From positions 124,001 to 188,000 of the forward strand of contig JAVMKO010000201.1 in NCBI GenBank assembly GCA_032164245.1: a stretch of 64,000 bases of DNA, written 5' to 3'. This DNA is from Sternotherus odoratus (taxonomy: Eukaryota > Chordata > Testudines > Kinosternidae). A model generated the notes under the pieces. The model made no database searches, was not told where the DNA came from, and worked only from the letters and a program-made list of their open reading frames with translations. The position numbers and the translations under genes were made by a program. Positions 52,453-62,116 of the stretch are shown here, one piece after another (the stretch's first letter is position 1; each line of letters begins with the position of its first letter).

Positions 52453-53230
52453 TGTCATGGAGCGCCCGGGCGATGGTCTGGAACTGCTCCCTAGGAAGCC
52501 AGACCGGACTCCGGGTGGAGGGTCCCTTCTCCATACACAGCCTGTTTCCCAGGCCAGAAGGTTCAGGGGTACCCACGTCCACCTTCCTGGGTCTGACCTC
52601 GGAGCATTCAGCACCATCTGCCTCTCTGTGTGCTTCCCCCAGCAAGCTGCCTGGGCAGGGTCCTGGGGGAGCCCATGGGTTCTGCACCCCAAATCCACAG
52701 TCAAACGTGACTCTCAGCCAGCCAGCAGAATAGACGGTTTATTTGAGATGTCAGGAACACCATCCAACTCACAGCTTCTCAGTCTCAACAGGGCCCATCC
52801 AGTCAGGCAGGTCCTTCTGGGGTGCTAGGAGAATGAGACCCAGATTCTGGGCTCCTGCTTCTTCCCCAGGTTCATTCAATGACTTCCATCTGGTCTAACA
52901 CAGACCATGCAGCGAGCGAGCGTGAGCCCTCAGCTGGATCCATCTTGGGGCCAAAGAGCGAGATGGCTTCTCTCCCCTTCCCAGCTAGACCCAGACTGAC
53001 TCAACCCCCTCTATCCACTCCCTGCTCTCCTTTGTCCCTTGTCTGGTTTCGCGGGCTTGAGGTATCACCTGACCTCTCTCCCCCACCTGGGGTCAGATTA
53101 CAGCTTCACCCATTAACACCTGCAGTGGCTTTGCTCTGCATCAGCTACACATTCCTTTCCCTCCTCATAGACGCTCAAGAAATGCATAGGGGAAACTGAG
53201 GCACACACACAGTACTCCCACTTTGTCACA
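52453..53230 (-). mobile_element. solo LTR (778 bp), reverse, perfect target duplication
   Basis: Read on the minus strand it starts TGTGACAAAG and ends CTCCATGACA. Flanks GTGGG at 52448-52452 and 53231-53235 are identical. It contains AATAAA (plus 'gacggtttatttgagatg') and the 'ctggctgagagtca' block. Same family as 44308-44912, with about 170 bp of extra sequence. Confidence 0.85.
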
Positions 53231-53576
53231 GTGGGGCCATTTGCCAGCACAGCCATATCAGTCATAGGTCAAATACCTTCAGTCCCCAAACCAACACCAC
53301 TTTGCCAGGGGAAATCTGTAGTGTAGAGATGTCTCCAGAGAGGCCTGTGTTGGGGAGTGTACCTACTGCCCTTCTTCCTTAGTGCTGGGATCAACCTCCA
53401 GAGTTCGTCAGTTTCCTTATTGCTCGGCTTAAGAATTTGAGCTGGTTGAAATTATGACAAATGAATTTTTTACTAGACTGACCTGAATGACACAGGGACC
53501 AGAATCTCACCCAATGATTCCTGCATCTAGCCCCTAACTCCTGTTCTATTTAGCGCATACCTTTTCTGAAGATCTC

Positions 53577-54249
53577 TGGAGTGGGGCGACTGCCCCACTC
53601 CGGCAAAACAGGGGTTAAAACAGCCTAAGTAGGCTGATTGGGGAAGCAGCCACAGCTGTGGCCAGCTCAATCAGGGCCCAGCTGGCCCTTCTAAGAGGGC
53701 TGTGGGCCGGGAGCTGGGAGGAGTCTCTCTCTAGCTCTGGAGAGGGAGAAGGACCTGGCTGCCTGGGAGCACAAGGCTCCCTGAAGCAGAGCAGGGCTGG
53801 GGAAGGACAAAGGGAGCTGGGGAGCTCCAGAGCTCCAGCCTGGAAAACCCCCAGGTTGCAGGCCCCCGTGAAGGCCTCTGAAGGGACCGGGGCTGCAGAG
53901 GGGCAGCCCGAGGATAGGCAGAGGCAGCAAGTTCTACCCCTTGCCAATGATGAGTGGCCAGTGCAGCCGGCAGTCTGCGCCAGTGGGCGGGGGCTAGATG
54001 ATGACTGGCAGTAGCCACTGAGACACGGTGGGGTTAGAGGTTTGGGGGTTCCCCTGGGAGTGGAGAACCACAGTGTGGGGGTACTGCAGTGGGCAGAACC
54101 TCAGGCAAAAGGGCACCGGGGTCCAGGAGGGAAATAGGGCCAGTGGCAAGTGAGACACCAGCCACCAGGAGGCGCTCTGAGGGCTGGAAAGCTAATTCCC
54201 AGTAGGACCAGCAGGGGGCACTGCGCCAGTGAGTTCTCGCATTGCTACA
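53577..54249 (+). mobile_element. LTR-like element (673 bp)
   Basis: Begins TGGAGTGGGGCGACTGCCCC and ends CGCATTGCTACA (TG...CA). Flanks atctc/atatc match at four of five positions. The interior is purine-rich with 'ccagctgtggccagctcaat'. I see no coding sequence; classified as an LTR from termini and flanks only. Confidence 0.5.
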
Positions 54250-54589
54250 ATATCCCACCTAGATTTACAGACTTTCAGTGATTTTGGTTCTACCTCCACT
54301 GCCATTTACGTTGGCAAAACTTGATGTCACTCAGGGGTGTGTAAAAAATACCCCCATGATTGACATAAGTTTCTCCAGTATTAACAGTAGAGTGCACAGG
54401 GCTGTGTTGGTGGGGGAACTTCCCCGGCCGCTCATTGCGGGTGGTCTAATTACATTGACTGGAGAGTTCTTCCCCGTCGGCATAGAGCCCCTACATAACA
54501 TGTTACAGTGGCACAGCTGCATCAATACATTTGTGCTGCTCTAAGCTCTCTGGCATAGACGTAGCCAGAGACGTAACCACATCCGAGGC

Positions 54590-54845
54590 TAATTCTTCCA
54601 ATGGTTAATTAAGACTGATAAAAAAATGTTCACCGTCTTTCTTCATTCAATTTGTCTAGCTTCAGTTTTAGAGGATTGGATCTCGTCTTCCTTTGTTTGT
54701 GTAAAGAGCCATCTCCCATCAGAAATCTCTTCCCCCTTCAGTTATGTGTCTAGCCAGATCAAGTCACCCCTTAACTGTCTCTGTGGTAAATTAAATAGAT
54801 GGGGCTTCTTGTCTCTGGACTCCCCAGGATCTCTCAACTATCCTA
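54590..54845 (-). mobile_element. CR1 LINE fragment (reverse)
   Basis: 'ttcttccaatggttaattaa', 'gtctagccagatcaagtcac' and 'cccttaactgtctctgtggt' are reversed CR1 3' text, related to the piece at 48460-48640 and 24361-24905. Confidence 0.65.
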
Positions 54846-54951
54846 ATCTCTGAGCCCACCGCAGGGACCAATCGGCTTCCTGTGTTTAATCTGATTAAAG
54901 GTACCAGGCTAATTTAAAAGCTGCAAAGGAGGGTAAATTCTGAATACTCAC

Positions 54952-54981
54952 AGTCACATCTGCTCCAAGCCCTGCATCAAG
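54952..54981 (-). CDS. mini-exon X3 (30 bp), candidate
   Basis: Minus strand: acceptor gattttttcctctag, 30 nt, donor gact|gtgagtattc. Only phase 0 is open, giving LDAGLGADVT. The flanks 'gaatactcac' and 'gctgctctttctc' are shared with the other units. Confidence 0.5.
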
Positions 54982-55084
54982 CTAGAGGAAAAAATCAAGT
55001 TACTAAAACATGAATGACTTGTCGCTGCTCTTTCTCTGGGAGCAGTGAGATGACAATGATGTTCTGAAAGGAACTGGACTCAAA

Positions 55085-55260
55085 CGTCTGCTGGCTGGGA
55101 AGTGGGAGCTGGTGTGGTCTGGTGAAAAGGGAGCTGGGCTGGGAGACAGGAGCTCGGGGATCTGTTCTGGGCTCTGCTGGTGACTTTCCCTGTGACGTTA
55201 GATGAGTCGCTGCCCTTCTCTGTGCCTTTCTTTCCTCTTCTCTTTGCCTCCCTTCACTTA
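55085..55260 (+). mobile_element. tRNA-derived SINE, decayed
   Basis: 'tggtgtggtctggtgaaaag' (Pol III A-box-like), 'gggagacaggagctcgggga', 'gttctgggctctgctggtga', 'gacgttagatgagtcgctg'. This follows the tRNA-related head and body of turtle SINEs of the type 'gtggtctagtggttagagca...'. Confidence 0.6.
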
Positions 55261-55698
55261 ATCCGATTGGTCACTGTTAAATGAACCAGAATCACTTTAT
55301 AGACTGTCAGTGTCATCTGTGTCTGTAGTATCTGGGGATAGAGCCCCACCAGCAGGGCTCAACATGCCCCCAAAGCGCTGGGAAGAAAAAAGGCCGGAGT
55401 TATTAGCGCTGCTCTTTCTGTGATATCATTGGAATCATGCTAGTTTCATGGCACTGGCTAAGCCTGGCAACGGGTGCCATTTAAGTTCATATTTCACAGA
55501 GAAAATCATAATTACAGGAGAAGGTATTACTGCTAGTAGTATTTTCATTTTTTTACCATTTCGGACTCTCTTTCCTGAGTCTGACTTTTCAAGATAAGAA
55601 TCAGAACCGGTTCCAGTTTTTCAAAATGAATATTTGTAATCAAATCGTCAGGTTTTTTCCAGAAAACAGATTTACTGGAGCTACTTGAAAAGTTATAG

Positions 55699-56009
55699 CA
55701 GGGGTAGGCAACCTATGGCACAGGTGCTGAAGGCGACACGGGAGCAGATTTTCAGTGGCACTTACACTGCTCACATTCTGGCCACTGATCTGGGGGGCTC
55801 TGCATTTTAATTCATTTTGAAATGAAGCTTCTTAAACATTTTAAAATCTGTGTTTACTTCACATACAACAATAGTTTATTTATATATATTAGACTTAGAG
55901 AGAGAGACCATCTAAAAACGTTAAAATGTATTACTGACATGCAGAACCTTAAATTACAGTGAATAAATGAAGACTCGGCACCCCACTTCGGAAAGGATGC
56001 CAATCCCCG
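55699..56009 (+). mobile_element. non-autonomous hAT-type element (311 bp) with perfect 8-bp target duplication
   Basis: Starts CAGGGGTAGGCAACCTATGG, ends ggatgccaatccccg, flanked by AGTTATAG at 55691-55698 and 56010-56017, identical over 8 bp. AT-rich interior. It splits a tract that resumes as 'agttatagtatctttttgag', which occurs uninterrupted at 58755-58785. Confidence 0.85.
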
Positions 56010-56079
56010 AGTTATAGTATCTTTTTGAGCTATTCGTTTCTTCTGTTTCAGCAGTATAAACATAGACCGCCCAAGGAGG

Positions 56080-56153
56080 ATTCGGCGGCAGTGGCAATGT
56101 CCCGCCCACTCCCGGGGGTGGTGTCGCGCGCCCCACTTTGAAGACCACTGCTG
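56080..56153. mobile_element. right end of another hAT-type element
   Basis: 'ccccactttgaagaccactg' then 'ctg' is the reverse of a CAGCAGTGGTCTTCAAAGT-type hAT terminus. The left end was not found. Confidence 0.35.
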
Positions 56154-56154
56154 T

Positions 56155-56880
56155 AGGGAACAGAACCCAGAGAAACCCATCGATCTAGGTACTAGTCTGA
56201 TCAGAGTCTTGAAACTGCAAAGAACACCTGGATTAACTCTTACATGCCCCCTTAAGACCTGGAAGCCCATTGCTTTGTCTTTTGCCCAATCCTTGCACAT
56301 CTGTCCAGGCTATTCCAACTGACCCCTGGGCTCCAGGTCTGGGATTGCTAAGAGGAACTGGGGTACCATTTAAGAGATTGACAGTGAAATAAATTTTGAA
56401 TACTCACTGGCAGATCAGTGTTTGCACTCACTCCCACGGATCCCTGCGAGGAAATAGTTCAGAGTTACTTGATCCTGTTCTTTCTCCAATATCATTTCCA
56501 TGTAGCTGATTTCTCACAATGGCAATAGTTTTACCAGCCACTTCTACACTAGCAGCACTTTGCCAGGATACCTGTACTGGTATATTAATGCACTTTTGCT
56601 AGTATAGCATAGTCCCCTCAAAGCAACATAAGGCCATGTGTGTATTACACTGCATTGCCCCTGTGGAACATGCTGTGCGTGCCAACAGAAGGTCTTTTTC
56701 TGTCACTATCGGCATCCACCTCCCTGGCGGATGTTCGCTATGCTGAGAGAATCACCCTTCTCCGGGTATAGTTACGTCCATACTGGGGAATCTCCGCTAT
56801 AGCTGTGTTGCCCAAGAGGGGTGAGTTTTCCACACAGTCAGCTGATCTAGCTATGCTGGTTGAACTTTATAGTGTAGACC
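56155..56880 (-). repeat. duplicated unit U2 with mini-exon
   Basis: Parallels 57560-58340 with a 1455-bp offset over more than 650 bp, including 'gtggaacatgctgtgcgtgc' and 'caacagaaggtctttttctg'. Encloses mini-exon X2. Confidence 0.8.
56408..56443 (-). CDS. mini-exon X2 (36 bp), candidate
   Basis: Minus strand: acceptor ctatttcctcgcag, 36 nt, donor gcca|gtgagtattc. Phase 0 is the only open phase and gives GSVGVSANTDLP. Confidence 0.5.
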
Positions 56881-57333
56881 AGGCCCAGCAATACCAGTAA
56901 AATCACCACCTAATCCCCTCCTGTGCTCGGTTGGGCACTGGGCCCTGCAGCTGGCAGCTCTCCCAGTGCCCAGGCTCAAGTGGCGCTCGGTGCGGCCCGC
57001 AGGGCACTGTGGTGGGTGGCACTCCTGGTGCCCCTGCTCGGGCGGTGCTTGGCCCGGCTTGCAGGACCCTGGCTTGGGAGCGTGGGGCCCCACGGTGGGC
57101 ATAGCGCCCGGCGCCTCGGCTCACACCACACTCAGCCTAGCCCCCGGCACCCCAGCTTGGGAGCGCTGGGCCCTGTGGCGTTTGGCCAGGCTCCTGGAAC
57201 CCTGGGTCAGGAGCACGGGATCCCGTGGGTAGTGTTGCTCGGCCCGGACGCAGGCCCAGCTCGCGGGTGGGCCAGATAAAATTGGCCAGCGGGCAGAAAA
57301 AGGCCCTCGGGCCGCAGTTTGCCCAGCCCCGTG
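56880..57333. mobile_element. GC-rich hAT-type element, right end recognised
   Basis: Ends 'gggccgcagtttgcccagcc' then 'ccgtg', the reverse of a CACGGGGCTGGGCAAAC-type terminus. The interior has four diverged tandem modules around 'gcccggcgcctcggc' and 'ccaggctcaagtggcg'. The left end is not clear. Confidence 0.5.
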
Positions 57334-57717
57334 ATAGAGCAACACTAATTTACACCAGCTTGGGATCTGCTCCCTAGTAATGATGAGGCCATGTATTGCC
57401 CATAGTGAGACTATTATCCCCAGTCTCACGGATGCAGAATGACGGGATTCCCAGAGGATCACAGCTCACAGTGTGTACGACTCCACCTGGGAAGTGATTA
57501 GAATGAACAGAGCCCACAGTAACCCAGCAGATTGCCTACTTTTATAAGGGGAGAATTGAAACTGCAAAGAACTCTTGGATTAACACTTACATGCCAACAT
57601 TTGACTTGGAAGCCCATTGCTTTGTGTTTTGCACCAGTCTTTGAACATGTGTCCAGGATTATCCAATTTACCATGGATCTCAGGTTTCAGGCTGCTATGC
57701 GGTATTGAGATAATACT

Positions 57718-57812
57718 TCCACTGCATGCGTCCAACGAAGTGGGTATTAGCCCACAAAAGCTTATGCTCCAATACTTTAGTTAGTCTTTAAGGTGCCACA
57801 GGACTCTTTGTA
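57718..57812 (-). repeat. reptile interspersed repeat, copy 3 (reverse)
   Basis: 'aacgaagtgggtattagccc', 'aaaagcttatgctccaatac', 'ctttaaggtgccacaggact'. Same repeat as 6618-6752 and 40715-40935. Confidence 0.7.
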
Positions 57813-57865
57813 ACTTCTGAGATAATAGAAACAACCCCACAATAAAGTAAATCTAGAGTACTCAC

Positions 57866-57898
57866 CCCAACAGGTCTTTTAAATACAGGCAGGTGGTG
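57866..57898 (-). CDS. mini-exon X1 (33 bp), candidate
   Basis: Minus strand: acceptor aactatctccttacag, 33 nt, donor tggg|gtgagtactc. Phase 0 reads HHLPVFKRPVG; phase 2 is closed. Confidence 0.5.
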
Positions 57899-58340
57899 CT
57901 GTAAGGAGATAGTTAGGAGTTACTTCACCTGCTCTTTCTCCAGTATCATCTCAATGTAGCTGACTCCTCACAATGGCGATAGTTTTACCAGCCAGTTCTA
58001 CACTAGGAGCACTTTGCCAGGATGGCTATAAGGTATACTAATGTGTTTTTACTAATATAGCATAATCCCCCACAAAGCAACACAAGGTAATATCTGCATT
58101 ACACTGCATTGCCCCTGTGGAACATGCTGTGCATGCCAACAGAAGGTCTTTTTCTGCCACTATTGGCATCCACATCCCCGATGGATTTTCGCTGTGCTGA
58201 GAGAATCACCCTTCTCCGGGTATAGTTACGTCCATACTGGGGATTCTCCGCTATAGCTGTGTTGCCCAAGAGGGGTGATTTTTTCACACAGTCAACTGAT
58301 CTAGCGATGCTGGTTGAACTTTATAGTGTATACAAGGCCC

Positions 58341-59110
58341 AGGAATACCAATAAAAACACAGTTTTGCAGCTATAGTCAGGAGAGGCTTTTACAAGCACA
58401 GCCATGTCAGTCAGGAATCAAATCTCTTCACACCCCATACTACAGAGCTGGGCCAGCAGAAGTCTGGATTGCCCCAGACAGCTAGCCCTAGACATTGCCC
58501 CAGACATTCCCCCTACACTTCCTTCTCAGTAGTCAGATAACCTCCAGCATCTGGAATATGGGAGCGCCCTTTCTTGCGCCTGACTTTTCAAGATAAGAAT
58601 TAGAACTGGTTCAGTTGTTTCAAAATGAATATTTGTAATCAAATTGTCACTTTTTTTGCAGAAAACAAATTCAATTTTGACCGACTCAAAACTGAAAAGG
58701 TTTGACATTTTTTCACTTACTTCCCACCTTTTCTTCTTTATTGGAGCTGCTTGAAAAGTTATAGTATCTTTTTGAGCTATTTGTTTCTTCTGATTATAAA
58801 GTATTAAGTCTGGGGGGTTTAGCCTCTGTCTGTTAAAAGTATCAGGGGAATGTAACAGACTCTTTAAGAAAAGTGAATTTGCCGTACTGACAGGCACAGC
58901 ACCTCTGACACTGCTAACCACTGTCTTGCCTCCAATGGAGCTACCTCAGTTTAGCCTGGAGCATTAACCGATACTGGAATGTTGATTTACCCCCATTTGG
59001 AAACTGGCCCGTTGACTCCAGTGAAGCTATGGTTAATTAACACCAGAAGGGGATCTGGCCCCTCTGACTGTCCTGGAGTGATGGGTGATTTACACCCGTT
59101 GATCTGTCTC
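58341..59110. other. no gene identified
   Basis: 58585-58785 parallels 55580-55700 plus 56010-56040, that is, the pre-insertion form of the tract now split by the hAT element. Otherwise nothing is recognised. Confidence 0.4.
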
Positions 59111-59114
59111 CGCT

Positions 59115-59480
59115 TTTTTTGATAGAGCAGCACTAATTTACACCATCTTGGGATCTGCTCCCTCGTACAGATGAGTCCATGTATTGCCCATGGTGATACT
59201 ACTAGCCCCAGTCTCACGGATGCAGAATGACGGGATTCCCAGAGGATCACAGTGCACAGTGTGTACGACTCCACCTGGGAAGTGATTATAATGAACAGAA
59301 CCCACAGTAACCCAGCAGATTGCCTACTTTTATAATGGAAGAATTGAAACTGCAGAGAACTCTTGGATTAACACTTACATGCCCCCATGGGATTTGGAAA
59401 CCCATTGCTTTGTGTTTTGCACCAGTCTTTGAACATGTGCCCAGGATTCTCCAATTTACCATGGATCTCATAGTTCGGAC
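59115..59480 (-). repeat. duplicated unit U0, without a recognisable mini-exon
   Basis: Repeats 57335-57700 with an offset near 1775 bp but diverges after 'ccatggatctcatagttcgg', before the place where the mini-exon would lie. Confidence 0.75.
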
Positions 59481-59727
59481 TTGCTAACAGGATGTTCAGC
59501 TCTTTTAGGAATCAAGATCAAATCATCTCTGCTTGGGGATATGGACGAATAATAACGGATCTAAAGAATTTTCTTAATAAGTGAGGAAATCCCTTTAATG
59601 TCCTCTCCCCATTACTGAACTCAGCCAATTCAAACTCAGCTAAGACACTGTCCAAGAACAATTCACCTTTGGGCAGAGAGGAAAGAGGAGGCATTTCAGA
59701 TCCTGTTTCACAGAGAAAAAACAGGGT

Positions 59728-60020
59728 TACTTACCTGTAACTGTTGTTCTTCGAGATGTGTTGCTCACATCCATTCCACTATAGGTCAGGCACGCGCTGC
59801 GGGCCTGGTTGCCGGGTAGATTTTTCCCCTAGCTGCAGACTGGGTGAGCAGGGAGCCCCCTGGAGTGGCGCCACTGAGGCACTCTATAAGTACCCCTGCG
59901 ACACAGTCTGGCCCTCAGTTCCTTCTTTGCCAGCTAACCCGACAGTGGGGAAGGAGGGTGGGTTAGGAATGGATGTGAGCAACACATCTCGAAGAACAAC
60001 AGTTACAGGTAAGTAACCCT
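59728..60020. repeat. about 60-bp inverted repeat at the DIRS 3' end
   Basis: Left arm 59728-59787 (aacagggttacttacctgta, actgttgttcttcgagatgt, gttgctcacatccattcc) and right arm about 59960-60020 (its reverse complement, nearly perfect), separated by about 175 bp. A further direct variant (cttcgagtgattgctcacat, gcattccactataggt) follows at 60030-60062. DIRS elements need such complementary terminal and internal regions to form circular intermediates. Confidence 0.8.
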
Positions 60021-60079
60021 GTTTTCTTCTTCGAGTGATTGCTCACATGCATTCCACTATAGGTGACTACAAGCAATAC

Positions 60080-62116
60080 CTAGGAGGTGGGGTCGGGTGG
60101 ACCCATTGCTGATCGTAAGACCGCTGACCCAAACGCCGCATCGTCCCTGGTTTGCTGGACTATGGCGTAGTGGGTGGCGAAGGTGTGGACGGAGGACCAG
60201 GTAGCCGCCCTGCAAATGTCCATGATAGGGACTCCTTCCTGGAAGGCCGCAGAGGACGCCTGCGCTCTCGTGGAATGTGCCGTTACTTTCTCAAGCGGCT
60301 TGCCCGCGAGTTCATAACAGGTGTGAATGCACGAGGTGATCCAGGAGGAGAGCCTTTGGGCGGAAACTGGCTGGCCCTTCATTCTCTCCGCAATTGCCAC
60401 GAAAAGTTGCGTTGTTTTCCTGAATTGCTTTGTTCTGTCTAAATAAAAAGCAAGAGCCCTCCTAACGTCCAACGTGTGTAATTGTTGTTCCCTTCCAGAG
60501 GTGTGTGGCCTAGGATAAAAGACTGGGAGACAAATGTCTTGGTTCACATGGAAGGGAGAGACCACCTTAGGCAGGAAGGCCGGGTGGGGACGTAGCTGCA
60601 CCTTGTCATTATGGAAGATAGTATAGGGCGGCTCGGAGGTCAGTGCGCGGATCTCTGACACTCTACGAGCCGAGGTGATAGCTACTAGGAGTGCCACCTT
60701 CCAGGAAAGGTGGAGCAGGGAACACGTGGCGAGGGGCTCGAACGGGGGCATCATAAGGCGTGATAACACCAGGTTGAGGTCCCAGGATGGTATGGGACGC
60801 TTGACATTCGGGTACAGTTTATCCAGGCCCCTGAGGAAACGGTATACCACAGGATCTGAAAAGACTGAGTGGTTCGACTGGCCCGGATGAAAGGCCGATA
60901 TAGCAGCGAGGTGGACACGTATGGTGGAAGTAGAAAGGCCTTGGTTTCTAAGGCCTAAGAGGTAGTCCAGTATGCGCGGGATGGCAGCCTCACTTGGGAC
61001 TATATCATGTAGTCTGCACCATGCAGAAAAGCGGGTCCACTTGGCTGTATAGGTACTTCTGGTGGATGGTTTCCTACTTCCCAGAAGGACATTCTGTACC
61101 TCAGTCGAGCATAAGAGTTCAGGACCTCTCAGCCATGGAGTAGCCACGCTGTGAGGTGAAGGGACTGCAAGTCCGGATGCAGGAGGCGACCGTGGTCCTG
61201 GGAGATCAGGTCTGGCCACAGCGGGAGGCTGATGGGAGGGGCCCTGGACAGCCGGAGGAGGGACGCATACCAGCATTGCCTGGGCCAGGCCGGGGCTATG
61301 AGGATGACGTGTGCCCTGTCCCGTCTGATCTTCAGGATCACCTTGTGGAGAAGCGGGATCGGAGGGAACGCGTAGAACAGGTGCCCCGTCCAGGGTAGGA
61401 GGAAGGCATCTGTCAGGGATCCCCGGGAGCTGCCTCGAAAGGAGCAGAACTGGAGGCACTTCCTGTTCTGCCTGGAGGCGAAGAGATCGATGTGGGGAAA
61501 CCCCCACCTCAGGAAGATCGGCCGGATGACATCCGGCCGAAGGGACCACTCGTGAGACATGAATGACCTGCTGAGGTGGTCCGCCAGTGTGTTCTGAATC
61601 CTGGGGAGGAAAGAGGCCACAGGGTGAATATCGTGGGCTATACAAAACTCCCATAGGAGAATCGCCTCTTGGCACAGGGGACTGGAGCGGGCCCCGCCCT
61701 GCTTGTTTATGTAGTGTTGGGCTGTGGTGTTGTCTGTCAGGACCGCCACACAGTGACCCTGTAGCGTGTCCCGGAACGCGTGGCACGCAAGTCGGACGGC
61801 CCTCAGCTCCCGGACATTGATGTGGAGGCAGAGGTCTGATTCCGACCAGCGGCCTTGTGTCCTGAGATCCCCTAGGTGAGCTCCCCAACCGAGCGACGAG
61901 GCGTCCGTCACCAGGGACATGGACGGGCTGGGGGGAAGGAAGGGGACCCCTCGGCACGCATTGTTCTGGTCTTCCCACCAAGCCAGAGCGGATAGGGCGG
62001 CTCTTGGGATGGAAAGGAGGGTGTCCAGACTGTCCCTTCTTGGCCGGTAGGCCCCTGCGAGCCACGACTGCAGTGGGCGTAGTCGCAGTCTGGCGTGCTG
62101 TATGACGTAGGTGCAC
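60080..62116 (-). CDS. DIRS tyrosine recombinase (open frame; unique part from about 61130 down)
   Basis: 678-codon open frame. Its first 330 codons lie inside the RT gene in another frame and translate as proline/arginine-rich text without domain character. The recombinase proper is residues 345-660. Catalytic residues of the lambda-integrase family are visible: R at about 484/485 in SARRVSEIRAL, H614 and R617 in AHSTRAQAS, and the nucleophile Y650 in TFATHYAI, with W640 in ATWSSVHTF. This enzyme would insert the circular DNA intermediate. The real start is unknown; expression may need frameshifting, splicing or an internal start. Nothing in the catalytic core looks broken. Confidence 0.85.
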   Translation of the reverse strand: MHLRHTARQTATTPTAVVARRGLPAKKGQSGHPPFHPKSRPIRSGLVGRPEQCVPRGPLPSPQPVHVPGDGRLVARLGSSPRGSQDTRPLVGIRPLPPHQCPGAEGRPTCVPRVPGHATGSLCGGPDRQHHSPTLHKQAGRGPLQSPVPRGDSPMGVLYSPRYSPCGLFPPQDSEHTGGPPQQVIHVSRVVPSAGCHPADLPEVGVSPHRSLRLQAEQEVPPVLLLSRQLPGIPDRCLPPTLDGAPVLRVPSDPASPQGDPEDQTGQGTRHPHSPGLAQAMLVCVPPPAVQGPSHQPPAVARPDLPGPRSPPASGLAVPSPHSVATPWLRGPELLCSTEVQNVLLGSRKPSTRSTYTAKWTRFSAWCRLHDIVPSEAAIPRILDYLLGLRNQGLSTSTIRVHLAAISAFHPGQSNHSVFSDPVVYRFLRGLDKLYPNVKRPIPSWDLNLVLSRLMMPPFEPLATCSLLHLSWKVALLVAITSARRVSEIRALTSEPPYTIFHNDKVQLRPHPAFLPKVVSPFHVNQDICLPVFYPRPHTSGREQQLHTLDVRRALAFYLDRTKQFRKTTQLFVAIAERMKGQPVSAQRLSSWITSCIHTCYELAGKPLEKVTAHSTRAQASSAAFQEGVPIMDICRAATWSSVHTFATHYAIVQQTRDDAAFGSAVLRSAMGPPDPTS

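Larger units (their letters stand above)
57335..58340 (-). repeat. duplicated unit U1 with mini-exon
   Basis: 57335-57600 is repeated at 59120-59385 ('gcactaatttacaccatctt', 'ggatgcagaatgacgggatt', 'acgactccacctgggaagtg'); 57600-58340 is repeated at 56240-56880. A copy of the interspersed repeat (57718-57812) is inserted in it. Encloses mini-exon X1. Confidence 0.8.

Noticed and set aside
53490..53515. A fifth mini-exon near 'gaatctcacccaatgattcc'
   Set aside because: The segment between the donor-like and acceptor-like motifs is 16 bp, not a multiple of three, the acceptor is poor, and it is not inside a copy of the duplicated unit.
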